Positions 36,535 to 49,880 of a stretch of DNA of 64,000 nucleotides are shown piece by piece. The notes under the pieces are model-generated. The model made no database searches and was not told the DNA's origin. It saw only the letters and a list, made by a program, of their open reading frames with translations. Position 1 is the stretch's first letter. Each line of letters begins with the position of its first letter. Both the position numbers and the translations under genes were made by a program. The DNA is from Epichloe hybrida (lineage: Eukaryota; Ascomycota; Sordariomycetes; Hypocreales; Clavicipitaceae), in assembly GCA_019022495.1 (NCBI GenBank), contig JAFEKR010000031.1, forward strand, positions 620,001 through 684,000, written 5' to 3'.

Positions 36535-36600
36535 TGTTTCTTATATAGAGAATAGGGACACATAGGGTATAACTATTCTAATAAGGACAAATGTTTATTA
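36535..36600 (+). pseudogene. Remnant of gag CCHC zinc knuckle
   Basis: The plus-strand frame reads C-F-L-Y-R-E-stop-G-H-I-G-Y-N-Y. The spacing fits C-x2-C-x4-H-x4-C, with two cysteine codons changed to tyrosine and one codon to a stop, as G-to-A and C-to-T changes would give. Confidence 0.6.
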
Positions 36601-38830
36601 GAAGATTTTAAAAGATATTAAGAATAGTAAACCTAAGATAGTTATTAGATAAAGAGAGAACGTTAACAGGAGTTAGATAACTCTAACTAAATTAACTATA
36701 TTAGTGGTCTAGAAAGAGAACCAATTCCGCCGCCTAGTTTCATGCTAACACAGAGATTTATAGCACTTAATACTTCTATGCCAAACTATTAACCCCTATA
36801 TTATATCTAAGAGGGAAATAAGATAGATTACACTTACGCCATAACCCTAGGGGATTTAAAGGGAAAAAGTTTAGAACCTATATAGATAAGAGAGCTAGCT
36901 AAAAAGATCATAAAACTATCTAATAAGCCCGGATTAGTTTTAGATAAATAAGCATAATAGTAAGTTAAGGAGATTCTAGATATAGAAGAAGTTAGGGAAA
37001 CCTAAAACCTGTTCTCCTCTAACATAATGTGTCCGCTATAGGAAATAACTCTAGAAGAATTCAAAAGATTACTACTAGCTATAAGACCTTATTTAGATAG
37101 AATCATAGGACCTTCCTAGAAAATAATAACTTCAGATTTACCTTATAAGGTAATAATAAAAGACATAGTACTAAAGGAAACTTCTACCTTAAAACAAAGG
37201 CTAGAGTTAGAAAAGATTAGAGTAACTAAAGAGTATTAAGTTCTAGTATTTAACTTAGGAAAATATCTTAGGAATATAATAGTTTCTATTAGCATCCTCT
37301 AGTTACTTTAACTAGCCCTAATCATTTAATAATAACTAAGCTATTTAATATAGTGTTAAAAAAAACCAAGAGTAAGGGAGCAAAATTCATAATCACAAAT
37401 CTTATATAACTATTTAAAGAAGCAGTCTAGCTAACGTACAAGGCTAACTTAACCCTAGGATTAGTGAACGCTGTGATTACTTAGAATGACATTATAAAAC
37501 CAGATAGAGATATGGCAACTACTTTAGGATATATTATAACATATATTAAGGGTTACTAATGCGATTTAGTTCTAATTAATAGAGGATCTAGTGTTAAACT
37601 AGTAAGCAAAAACTTCCTAGTAAAATTTAGGTTCGCGGCAGTATAACTTAGGGAAAAGCAATACATTTGGATAGTAAATAATATAGAATATCCGATTACT
37701 TACTACGCTTACTTACAGGTTATTGCTAGGGGAATCCTAGCTTTAGTAAAGTGTTACGTTATGCTAGTTTAATAATATTAGGATATTCTATTAGGCAAAG
37801 TCTAGCTAAGAAGAATAGAAGCTATTAAATACTATACTAAAGATAAGTTAATAATTAAGGGAGCAAACAGAGTTACTTAGACTTTACTACTTTACCTATG
37901 CCTAGATTTATTTCAGAGGACTAATAAATAAGGTTAACTTCCTAAAAGAACTAGACCTAAGGAGCCTATAAAGTTTATAGAAGATAATTAAGAAATCTTA
38001 GAAGAAGTGAAAGAAATCTTAAGAGGGATAAACATAGAGATTTGCAAATAAACTAATAAGGAGGACTTAAAAAAATAAGAACCGCGGATAATATTGCTAG
38101 TAATTATTCGCGGGATTAGTTATTTAATCTAATATTACTAGATAAAGAAGAAATAAGCTCTAAACAAGAGATAAGCGAAATTCAGATATGACATATACAT
38201 TAGAAGGAGGGAATATTAGAAGGACATGATATAAAAACCAGAAATAAAGAATTACTAGCTAAGATAAACTAAGAAGAATAGGAAGTATTTATAAATAGTA
38301 AGAGAACTAAAACCAGAATAGGAATAATAGGCGCATAAGAGAATAAACTAGAGAAGGAGGAAATAAGGACTAAAACAAAAACAGAAGATAATCCATTATT
38401 AGGAAGATACAAATCAACTCCAATCTCCAACGCCATAATCCTATAGGAACCGCTTTAGAACCTTAGAATAGATAGCTTTACTAACGAGAATACTAATAAG
38501 ATAGAAATAAAATAACTTTACTCTTACTTTACTAGAATAAAACCATTAGGATAGATAGCTAATATATAGAAGATTATCTAGAGTTAAATTAAACGTTAGG
38601 AGGTAGCCTAGAAAAGGGAATAGAATAAAAACTCCTCTTATGATATTATGAACATCGTGAACACTAAATAACTAGAACAGATTAAGGGGAACTATAAGGG
38701 TAATAGGCAATTATTAAACTCAATGGGAAATAATAAGGAACCTTTAGACCTCCTAGAGATACTAGCTAGATTAGCCTAAATAGAATAGACAGATAAGCAT
38801 AAGCTAGACACTGACAGATATCTAGGAGAC

Positions 38831-39290
38831 CTAATTTATATAGGAAATTAGAAAATCAAGGGGTCTACCTACGAAAGTGAAAAACCCTATATAAATAACT
38901 AGAATGAAGTTTCTATTTATAAAACGCAGGATAGTTCGTAGCATTCTAAGGACTTAGTTATGGAGCTAGGAGATTATTATAAGCTAGACACCGTTAGACA
39001 CGCGCACACACTAATTTATATGTAAAATCAGAATATTAAGGGGTCCCCCTTAGAAAACGAAAATCCCTATATAAATAAGAAGTTACGTAACTTAGAAGAA
39101 GAAACTAGGGCTAGCGGATAATATCTAGTGAACTTAGCTAATTTAACGCATCTAAAGGCTAATATAGTAGGAGACACAGGGGACGGAATAGGTGCATAAG
39201 ACATAGAGAGATAAGCTAAAGAGCTAATTTATATAGGAAAACAGGAAATTAAGGGCTACCCCTTACGATTCTAAAATCTCTATATAAATC
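38831..39290 (+). repeat. Three diverged copies of a roughly 70-100 bp unit inside the retrotransposon
   Basis: Copies start at about 38831, 39011 and 39223. Each has TAATTTATAT near its start, then a purine stretch with AAGGG, a C-rich stretch, and ends with CTATATAAAT. They lie between the protease-like and reverse transcriptase remnants, 180 and 212 bp apart. Confidence 0.7.
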
Positions 39291-39627
39291 AACTATTATT
39301 ATTCTTACCCCCTAAAACCATTGTTTTATGGTTTAAGAATTCACATATTAAGCTAGGAGACTATGCGGGTAATGATAATTAGAGGATAATGATTATGTGA
39401 TTATACTACACATTTAAAGAGTGCTTTGTTTCTAAACTTAAGGATATTCACACTATAGATCTTCTAGAACATTACATCCCTCTAATCCTAGGAGCAAGGC
39501 CTAGTAAACGCAAATAGTATAGGTATTTAGTAGCTTATTAAGACTTTTTAAAATAGGGTTTCCTAGTAATAGAGAGAGTGGGAATTATTTAATAAGGAAA
39601 CTTAGAATAGGTAGCGCTAATAATATT

Positions 39628-40800
39628 TGCTTTAAAGCTAGGACAGAAGGTTTTTAGAGTGGTTTATAACTTTAGGGACGTGAATAGTAAGACTATTAAA
39701 TTAGGTTATCTGTGTTATAACATAGAAGCGGACTTAGATTTAGTTTACTATAGTCACTCTAAGTTTATATTATAGACTAATGCTTTAAATAGATTTTAGG
39801 CTATTAGTATTTACTTACTAGATAGGTATAAAATGGCTTTCTCTAGACTAAATAGGATGTACTTCTATAATAATATAGCTTAAGGATTAATAAGGTTACT
39901 AGTAACTTACGCTAGATTTAGGGACCTTACCTTTAGACACTTATTTTTCTAGGATAGTACTAAAAGCAAATCTATTCTAGGGTATATAGAAGATATACAC
40001 ACTTTGTTTTCTATTTACGTAGATAATTATTACATAGGCTTAGAGACATAGGAAGACTATTTTAACTTTCTTTAGAAGAGATACTTTCTAAGGGTAGCTT
40101 AGGCCCTAATTAGCCTAAGTGAACATAAGACTACTTTATTTGCCTCTAAAGTTAAGTATATTAGATATTCTCTAGAAGATAGGAAAATACACCTAGTATA
40201 GAAATATCACAATAGATTTACTAACTTAGCTAAGTAATTTAAGAAATAACTACCGCAAACCTAGAATAAAGTACTTATGCTTATTTACTTAACTCTATTT
40301 ATACGTAAATTTATTCTAGGAAGATTAGACTTAGTAGTTACTATTAAAAGGGCTTTCTTTTATAAGATCCCTAAGATAATATAATTAGGAAAGCTATTAA
40401 TTTAGAAAGAAAAAGTCTTAAGAGAGAAACTAGAATAAACTCCAAAGGCTTAATAAGCTTTATTAAAAATATATAATAGTATCTAGACTAATACTACCTT
40501 TAGCGCTAGACTAGGAACTTAGTTTTACATAGCTATAGACATGTCTAAGATAGGCACTAGAGAAGTATTATTTTAGATAGAAGACATAGAGCCTAGAATA
40601 AGTGTTATAAATGCTAATTTCTCTAAAGTACGAATTATTATATAGATATCTTACTAATTAGGAGATACTAAGAAATAATATTCTATACTAGAAAAGGAGA
40701 TACTAGTAATTATAGTGAGTTTAAAGGAAATAAGATAGTTACTAGATTATTCGCCACATCTATTAAAGGTATACACGGATTATAAAGGCATTATTAATTT
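39628..40800 (+). pseudogene. Remnant of reverse transcriptase and RNase H
   Basis: The plus strand reads LKLGQKVFRVVYNFRDVN near 39634, the N-terminal block of gypsy RT. A decayed YIEDI at about 39985, where the catalytic Y/F-x-DD box is expected, is followed by a D-rich stretch. Near 40530 FYIAIDMSKIGTREVLF resembles the start of RNase H. Stops interrupt all frames. Confidence 0.75.
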
Positions 40801-41499
40801 AATAGCAAATATATCCAAAGTCTATGGAAAGGTAGCCTACTAGGTAAACATACTTTAAGAATCAAACGTAAAATATATCTATTATCTAAATATAACAAAG
40901 ATTATAAGAATTGTAAATAGAATGTCTTAAATACTAGAACATTTAAGATTAGATCCTATTACTATAGAAAGAAGATTAGGAGTAAATATTACTCTAGCTT
41001 CCAGAGATTAACTAATACTAGTTTTAATAAACATAATACTAGTTTTGCTAGAGAGAGGAAGTTTAGATAAAGATATAATAGAGAAATTATTCTAAGAACT
41101 TCACAAATGGTTTAATTTTACATAGTATAGGGAGGTTTTATCTACTATGGTTTTCGGACACTAAACTATCCTTACTAAATAATAGAAGCTTGTGAGGTAT
41201 TAATCTTTAAAATACTAGATCTTTAACTAGACTCTGTATTATCTAGAAGCTAATAAAGCATTAGTAAAATGCATACTCCTAAATAAAGTACTAGAAAAAT
41301 TATAGGAAGCCTATAACGCCTAAGGTTACTTTAGAATAGCCATTATAATATAAAAACTTCATAGAAAGTGCTTTTAGCTAGATAGAAGTAAAGATATAAA
41401 ATCTTATTATTGCTTATATCTAGTGTATTAATAAACTAGTATATAAGTTCTATAGACAGACCTAAAGACTATTATAGTATTAGAACTATAGGGGTTAGT

Positions 41500-41760
41500 T
41501 ATAATAGACTATTTAGGTCTAATTACTCTAAAAGCTAAGAATAGAGATATATATATGTTAATTACTATAGACTATATAATAAGGTTTATATTAGGATAAT
41601 CCTATATAGAGGCAATAGGAGATTTAGTTACTTAGGCTTAGGATAAAAGTTAGAGTCCTATATTTAGATAGCTAAGAAGAATTTATTACGATAATAGCTT
41701 ATATTTTAAGAACCTAACATTTTAAGCTACCTCTAGGAAACATAGAACTAGTGTGATATA
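41500..41760 (+). pseudogene. Remnant of integrase core
   Basis: One frame reads DYLGLITLKAKNRDIYMLIT followed by IDYIIRF. The spacing matches the first two strands of a DDE integrase core, broken by stops. Confidence 0.6.
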
Positions 41761-42494
41761 TAGACTAGTTTCTTATCTATTATTAATAGGACTAGCTAAA
41801 TAAAACGTAAGACTTATTAAAGGATAACTAATAAAATAAGCTATTAAGAGAGATAGAGTTTTACTAGACTCCTAGAATTAGGCTATCCTAAGCATTATAG
41901 TGGTAATTAATAATTAGTATATATTAAGTGTTAGGATAAGCCTAGCAATATCTATGTTAGGATTTAAACTATTTGCAAAACATATAGGAGTTAAAGAACT
42001 AGAATTATCAGACTTTAAGAATCTAGGAGTGTTAGATAATCTAGAACTAATTTAAGAAACTAACCTATGGAATTTAGACTTATAGGAGAAGAGAAAGAGT
42101 TAGTTTAGACATAGAAAGTAAATAATTAGGATAATACTACGAAACCTAGGCGTAGCTTTAAGGTAGGAAATCTTATATAGGAGAAGATAAATAAAGAAAA
42201 TAAGTTAAAAGGAAAGTTTTATAAGACCTAGGGGAAGCTATCTAAGGTTATCTAAAGAGTGTCTTTAGTAATATATAAAATCAAACTTATTAAGGGAGAA
42301 ATAGCAAGGAAAATCCATCTAGATAACCTGAAACTTTACATCCTACGCTAGGAGAAGCTTTAACTATTAAGATTAAACACTTAGGATTTGGCTAACTAGG
42401 GGATAACAGATTAGATGGATCTAGAGAAAGATGAAGTATTACGATAGAAAAGAATGTGGTGTTAGGGTTAACACTAAGGGAATCCCCCCTAGCC

Positions 42495-42614
42495 TGTTAA
42501 GTGGGGAAATAGCTTATATAATCATGGCTATAATAATAATTATGGAACCTTGGTAGCTAGATCAGATAGTAATCAACCATTATCATTACCTCAATCACTG
42601 AGAGTACTATTACA
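42495..42614 (+). repeat. Right LTR
   Basis: This is the 120-bp partner of 33690-33809, preceded by a short purine-rich stretch then CCCCCCTAGCC, and followed by the GCCT target duplication. The LTRs are unusually short for a gypsy element, though the limits are clear from where the two copies stop matching. Confidence 0.95.
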
Positions 42615-43423
42615 GCCTTCAGGGTCAAGACGATGCATTCACAAATATGAGGCGAGGAGGGTCATACGTTTCAGGTGGCCAAGCGGTTGTCAAAAGACGT
42701 TCCTAGCTGGCTGAGTTGGTCATTGCACTTCTGCAAACGCCACCAGCAGCGAATCCAAGCCAGGCTAGAGCAATGTCGTCAGCTTGGATGATATTGAGCG
42801 TGAAATTGCCGCCCTGGCAAGAACATAGAAATGCGGCACACTCAACAAATATGGAATGGTCGACATCATTGCCAACATCGCCAAAACTCAAGACATGATG
42901 ACTAATAATGGGCTGGCCTGCTGTCCCAAGAACAAGTGGACCTTATCAATTAGCTGTTGCAACTTGCAAGACACGTCAAAGTGGCCAGTCGGCTGCGCCT
43001 CTTCTTTTTCGTGGCCATTCCATCAGCAATGGCGAAGGCGCTTTCCCAGGCGTCCAGTCCAAGCTACGGTAACCAGAGCCGCCGAGCATTCTGGTTGAAT
43101 TTGGTCAGGAAGGCTGGCAACATGACTTGGGGAGAGATTTTAATAGTTCATGAGCGCGATTTGTTATTAATGCGGAAACAGCAACCACACGCCCTGGCAA
43201 GGCAAGGCAGAGAGAGAGAGGGGCCACGCCCGCTTTGGAAGATTATTCGCACAGTACGGAGTACAGACCCTTCACATTTTGGCGGGAATTCTGCCCAAAA
43301 TCACCGCTTAAAAAAATCTAGAGCTCTGAGAGGCATTCTCGGTGCCGGACCCTTCGGCCATCGTATCATCTCGCACAGAGTTCATGACGTTGACGGCAAG
43401 CCAGACCCTTGCCCGTTGGCAAT
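42615..43423. other. Intergenic region between retrotransposon and RPA190
   Basis: Base composition returns to normal at the LTR edge. Short ORFs (42703-42891 minus and others) have no recognisable domain. An AGTACGGAGTACAG word lies near 43254-43266. The last part is the RPA190 promoter. Confidence 0.45.
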
Positions 43424-46400
43424 ATGAATACTGCGCAACCCGTGTCTTCCGAGATCGATTCGGTTGAATTTAGGTTCTTGTCCCCTCGGGAGATCGAAGC
43501 CATCTCCGTCAAACGTATCGAAAATGACAACACCTTCGACAGCTTGCTTCACCCCGTCCCCAGCGGTCTCTACGACCCAGCACTTGGGTCTTGGGGCGAC
43601 TCACCGTGAGTCTCGCCCATTTTGTCCTTGCCACGTGGTATTTACTAACTCGAGTACACCTAGATGCGCGACATGCAACCTGAATCAGCTGTCTTGTCCA
43701 GGCCACCCAGGACACATCCAACTGCCTGTGCCTGTCTACCATCCAGTCTTTATGGACCAGGCCTTTCATTTGCTCCGAGCCACTTGTGTATACTGCAAGA
43801 GTTTCCGACTGTCTGCAGGAGACCTACACAAGTATCTATGCAAGCTTCGTCTTCTTCAACACGGTCTCATTTATGACGCACACAACGTCGGCACTCTTGG
43901 CGAGATGGGTTGGGCAGACGGTCTACTAGGGGAAGGCATTGACTCGAGAGGGAGCGAGGCGGAGGAAGAGGGCGCGCCGAGCGATTTGGCGATGCGTAAA
44001 AGGGACAAGTATGTCCGAGAGTGCCTTCGTCGCGTCAAGCTGCGAATTAGTGATGTCAAGAAGGTGAAACACGAGGGCATGTCCCAGAGTCGCCACCAAG
44101 TTATCAAAGATTTTCTCTCCGAGGTCACCAAGAATCGAATATGCGCTAGCTGCGGAGGAATTTCGCCTACTTATCGCAAAGATCGATTTGTCAATGTTTT
44201 TGAGAAGTCACTCTCAGCGAAGGAGAAAGCCAAAATGGCCCAGCGGAATTTCAGACGGCAGGACGCAATGGCACGAGTTTACCAGGGAAAATCCAAAACA
44301 CGCGATGGTGCCGCCGCCGAGTCATCAAGCGACGAGAATATAGATTTACGTGCTGAAAGGTCGAGCGCAGCGTCGCAGAGATACATCAGTCCAATGGAGG
44401 TACGGGCTCGCTTGGTTGAACTGTTTGAGAAAGAACAAGAGATTATCTCCCTCTTGTACAACGCGAAACCACCTACACGAAGCTCGCCAAAGATCGATCC
44501 GGACATGTTCTTCGTAAAAACCATTCTTGTGCCGCCGAACCGCTACAGACCCGAGGCACGCACGGGAGACTCCCAAATCGCCGAAGCGCAGCAAAACTCA
44601 CTCTACAAGTTGATCTTACGAGCTTGCGCGAAGATGGCCCAAATATACACTGCGGTCAATGAAGGAACAATGGATATCGCACAACTGCATCAGGTTTGGG
44701 GAGAGCTTCAAGAGGGTGTCAATTCATTGATTGACAAGAGCAAGAATCCTGTACAGGGTGCAGCTGCAAAACGCAATGAGGATGGTATCAAACAAAAAAT
44801 AGAAAAAAAGGAGGGATTATTTCGCAAAAACATGATGGGTAAGCGTGTTAATTACGCAGCCCGGAGTGTCATATCACCAGACCCAAATATTGAAACGAAT
44901 GAGATTGGCGTTCCCCCGGTCTTTGCCCGGAAACTCACATATCCGGAGCCAGTAACAAGTCATAACTTCAGAGATATGCAGCAAGCTGTGATCAACGGTG
45001 TTAATACATGGCCAGGTGCTGTTGCCATTGAGGATGAGAATGGGCAAATTCTACACCTAAAGAACAAATCAACTGATGATCGCATATCACTAGCCAACCA
45101 GCTTCTTGCACCAACAAATCTCAACTCCGTCACGATCAAGAACAAGAAGGTGCATCGTCATATGACAAATGGTGATGCCGTGTTGATGAACCGTCAGCCT
45201 ACATTGCATAAACCGTCCATGATGGGACATCGAGTGCGGGTTCTACCTGGCGAGAAAACCATTCGAATGCATTACGCAAACTGCAACACCTACAACGCTG
45301 ACTTTGACGGAGATGAGATGAATATGCACTTTCCCCAGAACGAGGTCGCTCGTGCCGAAGCGCTTCAGATTGCTGATACGGACCACCAATACTTGTCCGG
45401 GACGCAAGGCAAGCCATTACGTGGTCTGATTCAAGACCATCTTTCTATTTCGACCTTATTATGTAGTCGTGATACCTTCTTCAGCCGGGATGACTATCAG
45501 ACAATGGTTTACAGCGCAGTACGACCAGAAAGTGGTCACATTTTTGGGGATAGGATTCAACTCGTGCCACCAGCGATTATCAGACCAGTAGCGCGGTGGA
45601 CAGGAAAGCAGATAATCACCACAATATTGAAGAACATACAGCCGCCAAATCATGGACCTCTAAATATGAGAGGAGAGGCACAGGTCAGGGCTGAGCAATG
45701 GGGCCCGAATTCGGAAGAAGGTTCCATCCTATTCCAAAATGGTGAGCTCATCACTGGCATTCTCGACAAGTCTCAAATAGGGCAGAGCTCAGGGGGACTC
45801 ATTCATGCTATCCACGAAATATATGGCCCGGCCAGCGCCGGCCAGCTTCTCAACGCTTTCAGTCGACTGTTGACTCGGTATCTCAACACCAGGGCATTCT
45901 CCTGCGGTATGGATGACTTGAAGCTTACTCAGGAAGGTGAACTATCTCGGCGAAAAGAGTTGGAAGCAGTCAATCAAAAAGGTTTAGAGATCGCTTCGTC
46001 CTACGTTTCTCTCAAGGAGAACTCCGATCCCAATAATCCGTTGCTGTTGGAGCGCCTGGAGGAAGTCCTTCGCGACGATACCAAGCAAGAAGGGCTAGAT
46101 CTCCTGATGAATGCGGGAACCAGGCATATCACAGATGCTGTTCAAAAGGCTTGTGTTCCCAACGGTCTTGAGAAGCCATTCCCACGAAACCAAATGCAGG
46201 TCATGACGACATCTGGCGCGAAGGGCTCGAGGGTTAATGCTTCGCTGATCTCCTGCAATCTTGGGCAGCAAGTCTTGGAGAGTAGACGTGTGCCTCTTAT
46301 GGTCAGCGGCAAATCGTTGCCTTGTTTCAAGCCCTTCGAGACGAACATCACCGCCAACGGTTATATTCGCAGCCGATTCCTTACCGGCATCCGACCGCAG

Positions 46401-48479
46401 GAGTACTTCTTTCATCTCATGGCCGGCAGAGAAGGCTTGATTGATACAGCCGTCAAGACATCACGGTCTGGCTACCTTCAAAGATGCGTCATTAAAGGCC
46501 TAGAGGGACTTAGGGTTGCCTATGACACGACAGTTCGCGACGCAGATGGTTCCATAATCCAATTTCTCTATGGCGAGGACGGGCTTGACGTTACTAAACA
46601 AAAGTATCTCGCCGATTTCAGTTTTGTGCTACAAAACTTGTCATCAGAAGTTGCCCAGCTGCGATACGAACCGGACGTGGTCGCGCGGCTTGGGTCCGAG
46701 CGAAGCTTCTTCACCAAGTACATGAAGAGCACAGTGAAACACCTCAGGGCAGGCAGTCTCAAAGGGAAGGATCCGCTGCTGAGTGCCTTCAACCCTGCCA
46801 CGAATCTGTTTGTATCGTCTGAGCTTTTCTACGATGCCATGTCGTCCTATTTGAAGGATAACGTGGAGGGTCTTATTCGTGATAAGCAAAGCGACAAAGA
46901 CTCGACCAAATCTGTGCTCACCCGCAAGAACGCCGAGGTCATCTTTGCGATGAAGTATTTACAGTCCATGGTAGAGCCAGGTGAGGCAGTCGGCGTTGTC
47001 GCAGGTCAATCCGTGGGTGAGCCGTCGACACAGATGACCCTGAACACCTTCCACTTGGCCGGACACTCGGCCAACAATGTCACTCAAGGTATTCCTCGGC
47101 TGAGAGAAATATTGATGACGGCCTCGGTGGAGATATCCACGCCGTCAATGTCCCTCTACCCCAATAATGAGCTTTCTGCAGATGAAGTCGAACGCTTTGC
47201 AAAGTCAATCAGTGCTCTGCCTCTATCCTACATCTTGGACAGCGTGGCCGTGGAAGAGAAGATTGGCCGCGGAGAAATTCACGGCCTGGCCAAGATATAC
47301 AAGATCAAGTTCAAGCTGTTTCCTTCGCACGAATACTTGGAAACATATCACGTCAGCGTGTCCGAAGTTATGCACGCTTTAGCTAAGAAGCTCCTGCGCC
47401 AGGTCCTCACACTTGCCAAAGCTGAATTGAAGAAGCGGTCTGCGGAGGCGACATCAGCCGTGCCTGACATCGGAGCGAGGGTTGGGGTTGTTGAAATGGC
47501 TGCCACTAACGCCACTGCTGACGTTGGTGATGGGGAAGGGCTCGGCAGCGACGACGACGACGACAACGACGGCACTACTGTCAAGCAGCGAGCCCGAAAT
47601 GTCGAGGCCGTGTCTTACGGACCTAATGATGATGCCGACGACGAAGTCCAGCGAGATTTGGACAACGCTGAGAAGGCTATGGAAATGGAGGATACGGAGG
47701 CCGTCGACGACAGTCCTATGGAAGACATGTCGAACAAGAACGATGCCGGAGGTGACACAGAACACGAGGTGTCACATTCGGATGGGTCTCTCCTGGCGCT
47801 CGCTCAGAAGGACTTTGACGAGGTAACAGGCCTCGAATATGATGACAAAGGTGGAGAGTGGTGTAACATGACGCTCGAGTTCGATGCGACCGTGCCCAAA
47901 TTGTTGATGCTCAATATTGTCCAGAAGGCCGTCAAGAAAACTTTGATAAGAGAAATACGCGGCATCGGGACCTGCAACGTGTCCGAAGAGCGTTCCGTCG
48001 GTGGCGAGGCGAAGAAGCATGTTATCCACGTCAGTGGTGTCAACATTCAGGCGATGACGAAGTACAGCGATTACATCGACCCGCACCGCATCCAGACCAA
48101 TGATATCGCCGCTGTGCTATCTGTATATGGTGTGGAGGCGTGTCGAAGCAATATCGTCAAAGAACTCGCAGGCGTATTCGGATCTCACGGTATCCAGGTG
48201 AACATCAGACATTTGAATCTGATTGCGGACTACATGACAAGAAATGGCGGCTTTACAGCCTTCAGCCGTACGGGCTTGCGAGGCAGTGTCAGCCCATTCA
48301 CCAAGATGAGTTTTGAGACGACGCTGGCCTTCTTGAAGGACTCGGTGCTTGATGGAGACTGGGATAATTTGTCCAGCCCAAGCAGCCGCCTGGTCATGGG
48401 CCGCTTGGGCAATCTAGGAACCGGTAGCTTTGACGTACTTACAAGATTGCCGACGCATTACGTGGATTCATTTGCATAG
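43424..48479 (+). CDS. RPA190: RNA polymerase I largest subunit RPA190
   Basis: This is the catalytic clamp and active-site subunit that transcribes rDNA in the nucleolus. The exons are 43424-43605 and 43664-48479, giving 1665 residues. The intron has a perfect TACTAAC branch site, and its joint splits a proline codon in the zinc motif. The N-terminal zinc site shows CATCNLNQLSCPGHPGHIQL. The Mg-binding NADFDGD motif lies at residues 605-611 (D607, D609, D611). Trigger-loop and bridge-helix blocks (GEAVGVVAGQSVGEPSTQMT, TFHLAGHSANNVTQGIPRL) follow. A Pol I-type acidic insertion rich in Asp and Glu lies at about 47,540-47,770. An upstream in-frame non-ATG extension was not used. Confidence 0.97.
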
Positions 48480-49571
48480 ACTGACCCTTGGGGTCATTGG
48501 GGTCATTGGGGACATTGGGGAGGCGGGGATTTGAGGTTTTTTTTTGTCAGGTCTCAGTTTTCATGTGTTTCATCTGTAGAATATAGCTGGCATTGTAAAC
48601 CCCCCAATACAGCAACGCAGCAGGATGTATACGCGCATACAGGTGTTTTCCAGGCACACAGTAAATCTCGACTATAGCAAAGTTGGTCATGTATTCAGAA
48701 TAAATCCTAATTAAGCAGGCGGCGAAAAATGGCTGTACATGGTGAGCATCTGCCAAAGGCCACAGTGTACTAGTGCGATTTCACATGAGTTCACACTCAC
48801 AGTTAGGAAGTCAGTTATGGATTCAAGCAAGTTACGAAATCAGTCAGTTGGTTGGTTGGTTGGTTGGTTGGTCAGGAAGTTAGGGAAGTCAAGGAGCTAT
48901 ATGGGCTATAGGCAGAATATGGCCTATATATACAGCGGTATAACGTAGCATATACCAGGCACGCACTTGCTATATGACCTATTAAGATTAATTCACACAG
49001 CAAGTACGACTGCATACGCCTACTACGGAGTACGGAGTGCTCCATATGCCTGCGACATGACTTTCCTGCCAGTGTAAAGGCTCCACCCTGAATACGAGAC
49101 GAAACTTTGCGAGAGCCCGAGAATTACTGTGTGCCCGGGAAGAGGAGGAAGGTGGTCAGCTGTTTTTTTTTTTCGCGAATTATCGTCAGTCGGGTGCGTT
49201 GCGGGAGAAAAGGTCTCATGGCCGCCTTGTTTCCTCGGTGTCTCCGACACGACAACACCACGGTTGGCACGGCAAGAGAGGCTCACAGCAGGAAGCCCTC
49301 TCATCTGTTTCAAGGTGCACGAGGAGGAAGGCGAAAAGTGAATGAAATCGAATCCCGCGGCGCACCTGGAAGACAGACGCAATAACACGGAGTAAGTTGT
49401 CTTGAGCGCTGAGACGGGGCGACATGCATGTTGGTTCCTGATGAGACACCGACTTGGAACCAAAGTCCGACGAACGATTGGCGCAGACGACCTGTGACGA
49501 CCTGCACATGCGGATTATTGTTTTTAGATAGCGCAAGGCAACAGCGTACAAGTATGACAACCCCCCCGCTG

Positions 49572-49880
49572 GATTGTATCTTACAGATCTACATGACAGG
49601 GGGGGGGGGGTTGAGCGAATTAGGTGCTGGCAAGGAAATGAGGGAGATGGAGGCTAGGATTAGTAAATACCTAAAATACATGGCTAGATTCATTGCCTCA
49701 CACTTTATATAGAAAGTTATGTGTGTTTTTTTTGGGGTAGCGCTATACCCCTGCGTATTTTCCTTGTAGCTCTCTGAAGCAATATAGGGGTTATATCACT
49801 ACTATAAGTGCACTTGCAGCTGTTCGCAGCTGTTCGAGAGGAACGAAAAACTGGGGGCATGTAGATTTGCAAAAGTAGTC
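49572..49880 (+). repeat. Dispersed repeat family A, copy 1
   Basis: It is similar along its length to 55513-55778. Shared landmarks, in order, are TTACAnATCTACAYGACAGG, a GAGATnGRGGCTAGGATTA block, CCTTGTAGCTCTCTRA, a GAGAGGAAYGAAARACTGGGG block, and GGGGCATGTAGATT. This copy has a ten-G run and is about 40 bp longer. Confidence 0.75.

Larger units (their letters stand above)
33690..42614 (+). mobile_element. LTR retrotransposon, Ty3/gypsy order, heavily RIP-mutated
   Basis: The element is 8,925 bp, bounded by two 120-bp LTRs that start TGTTAAG and end ATTACA, with GCCT on both outer sides (33686-33689 and 42615-42618) as a 4-bp target duplication. The interior is very AT-rich, contains almost no open frame of 60 codons, and is full of TAA and TAG. 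Recognisable plus-strand remnants in order are a gag zinc knuckle (36.5 kb), an aspartic protease-like stretch (about 37.57 kb, reading LINRGSSVKLVS), reverse transcriptase (39.6-40.3 kb), RNase H (about 40.5 kb) and integrase (41.5 kb). RT before integrase is the Ty3/gypsy order. A candidate primer-binding site (TGGTGATGAGACTGGG) directly follows the left LTR. It cannot encode functional proteins. Confidence 0.92.

Noticed and set aside
33690..42614. AT-rich block considered as a centromere fragment or mitochondrial insertion
   Set aside because: Matching LTRs, a target duplication and ordered gag-pol remnants explain it as one RIP-mutated retroelement.
42703..42891. Small minus-strand ORF next to the right LTR
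   Set aside because: It is 62 codons with no domain and is overlapped by a plus-strand ORF over the same bases; likely chance.
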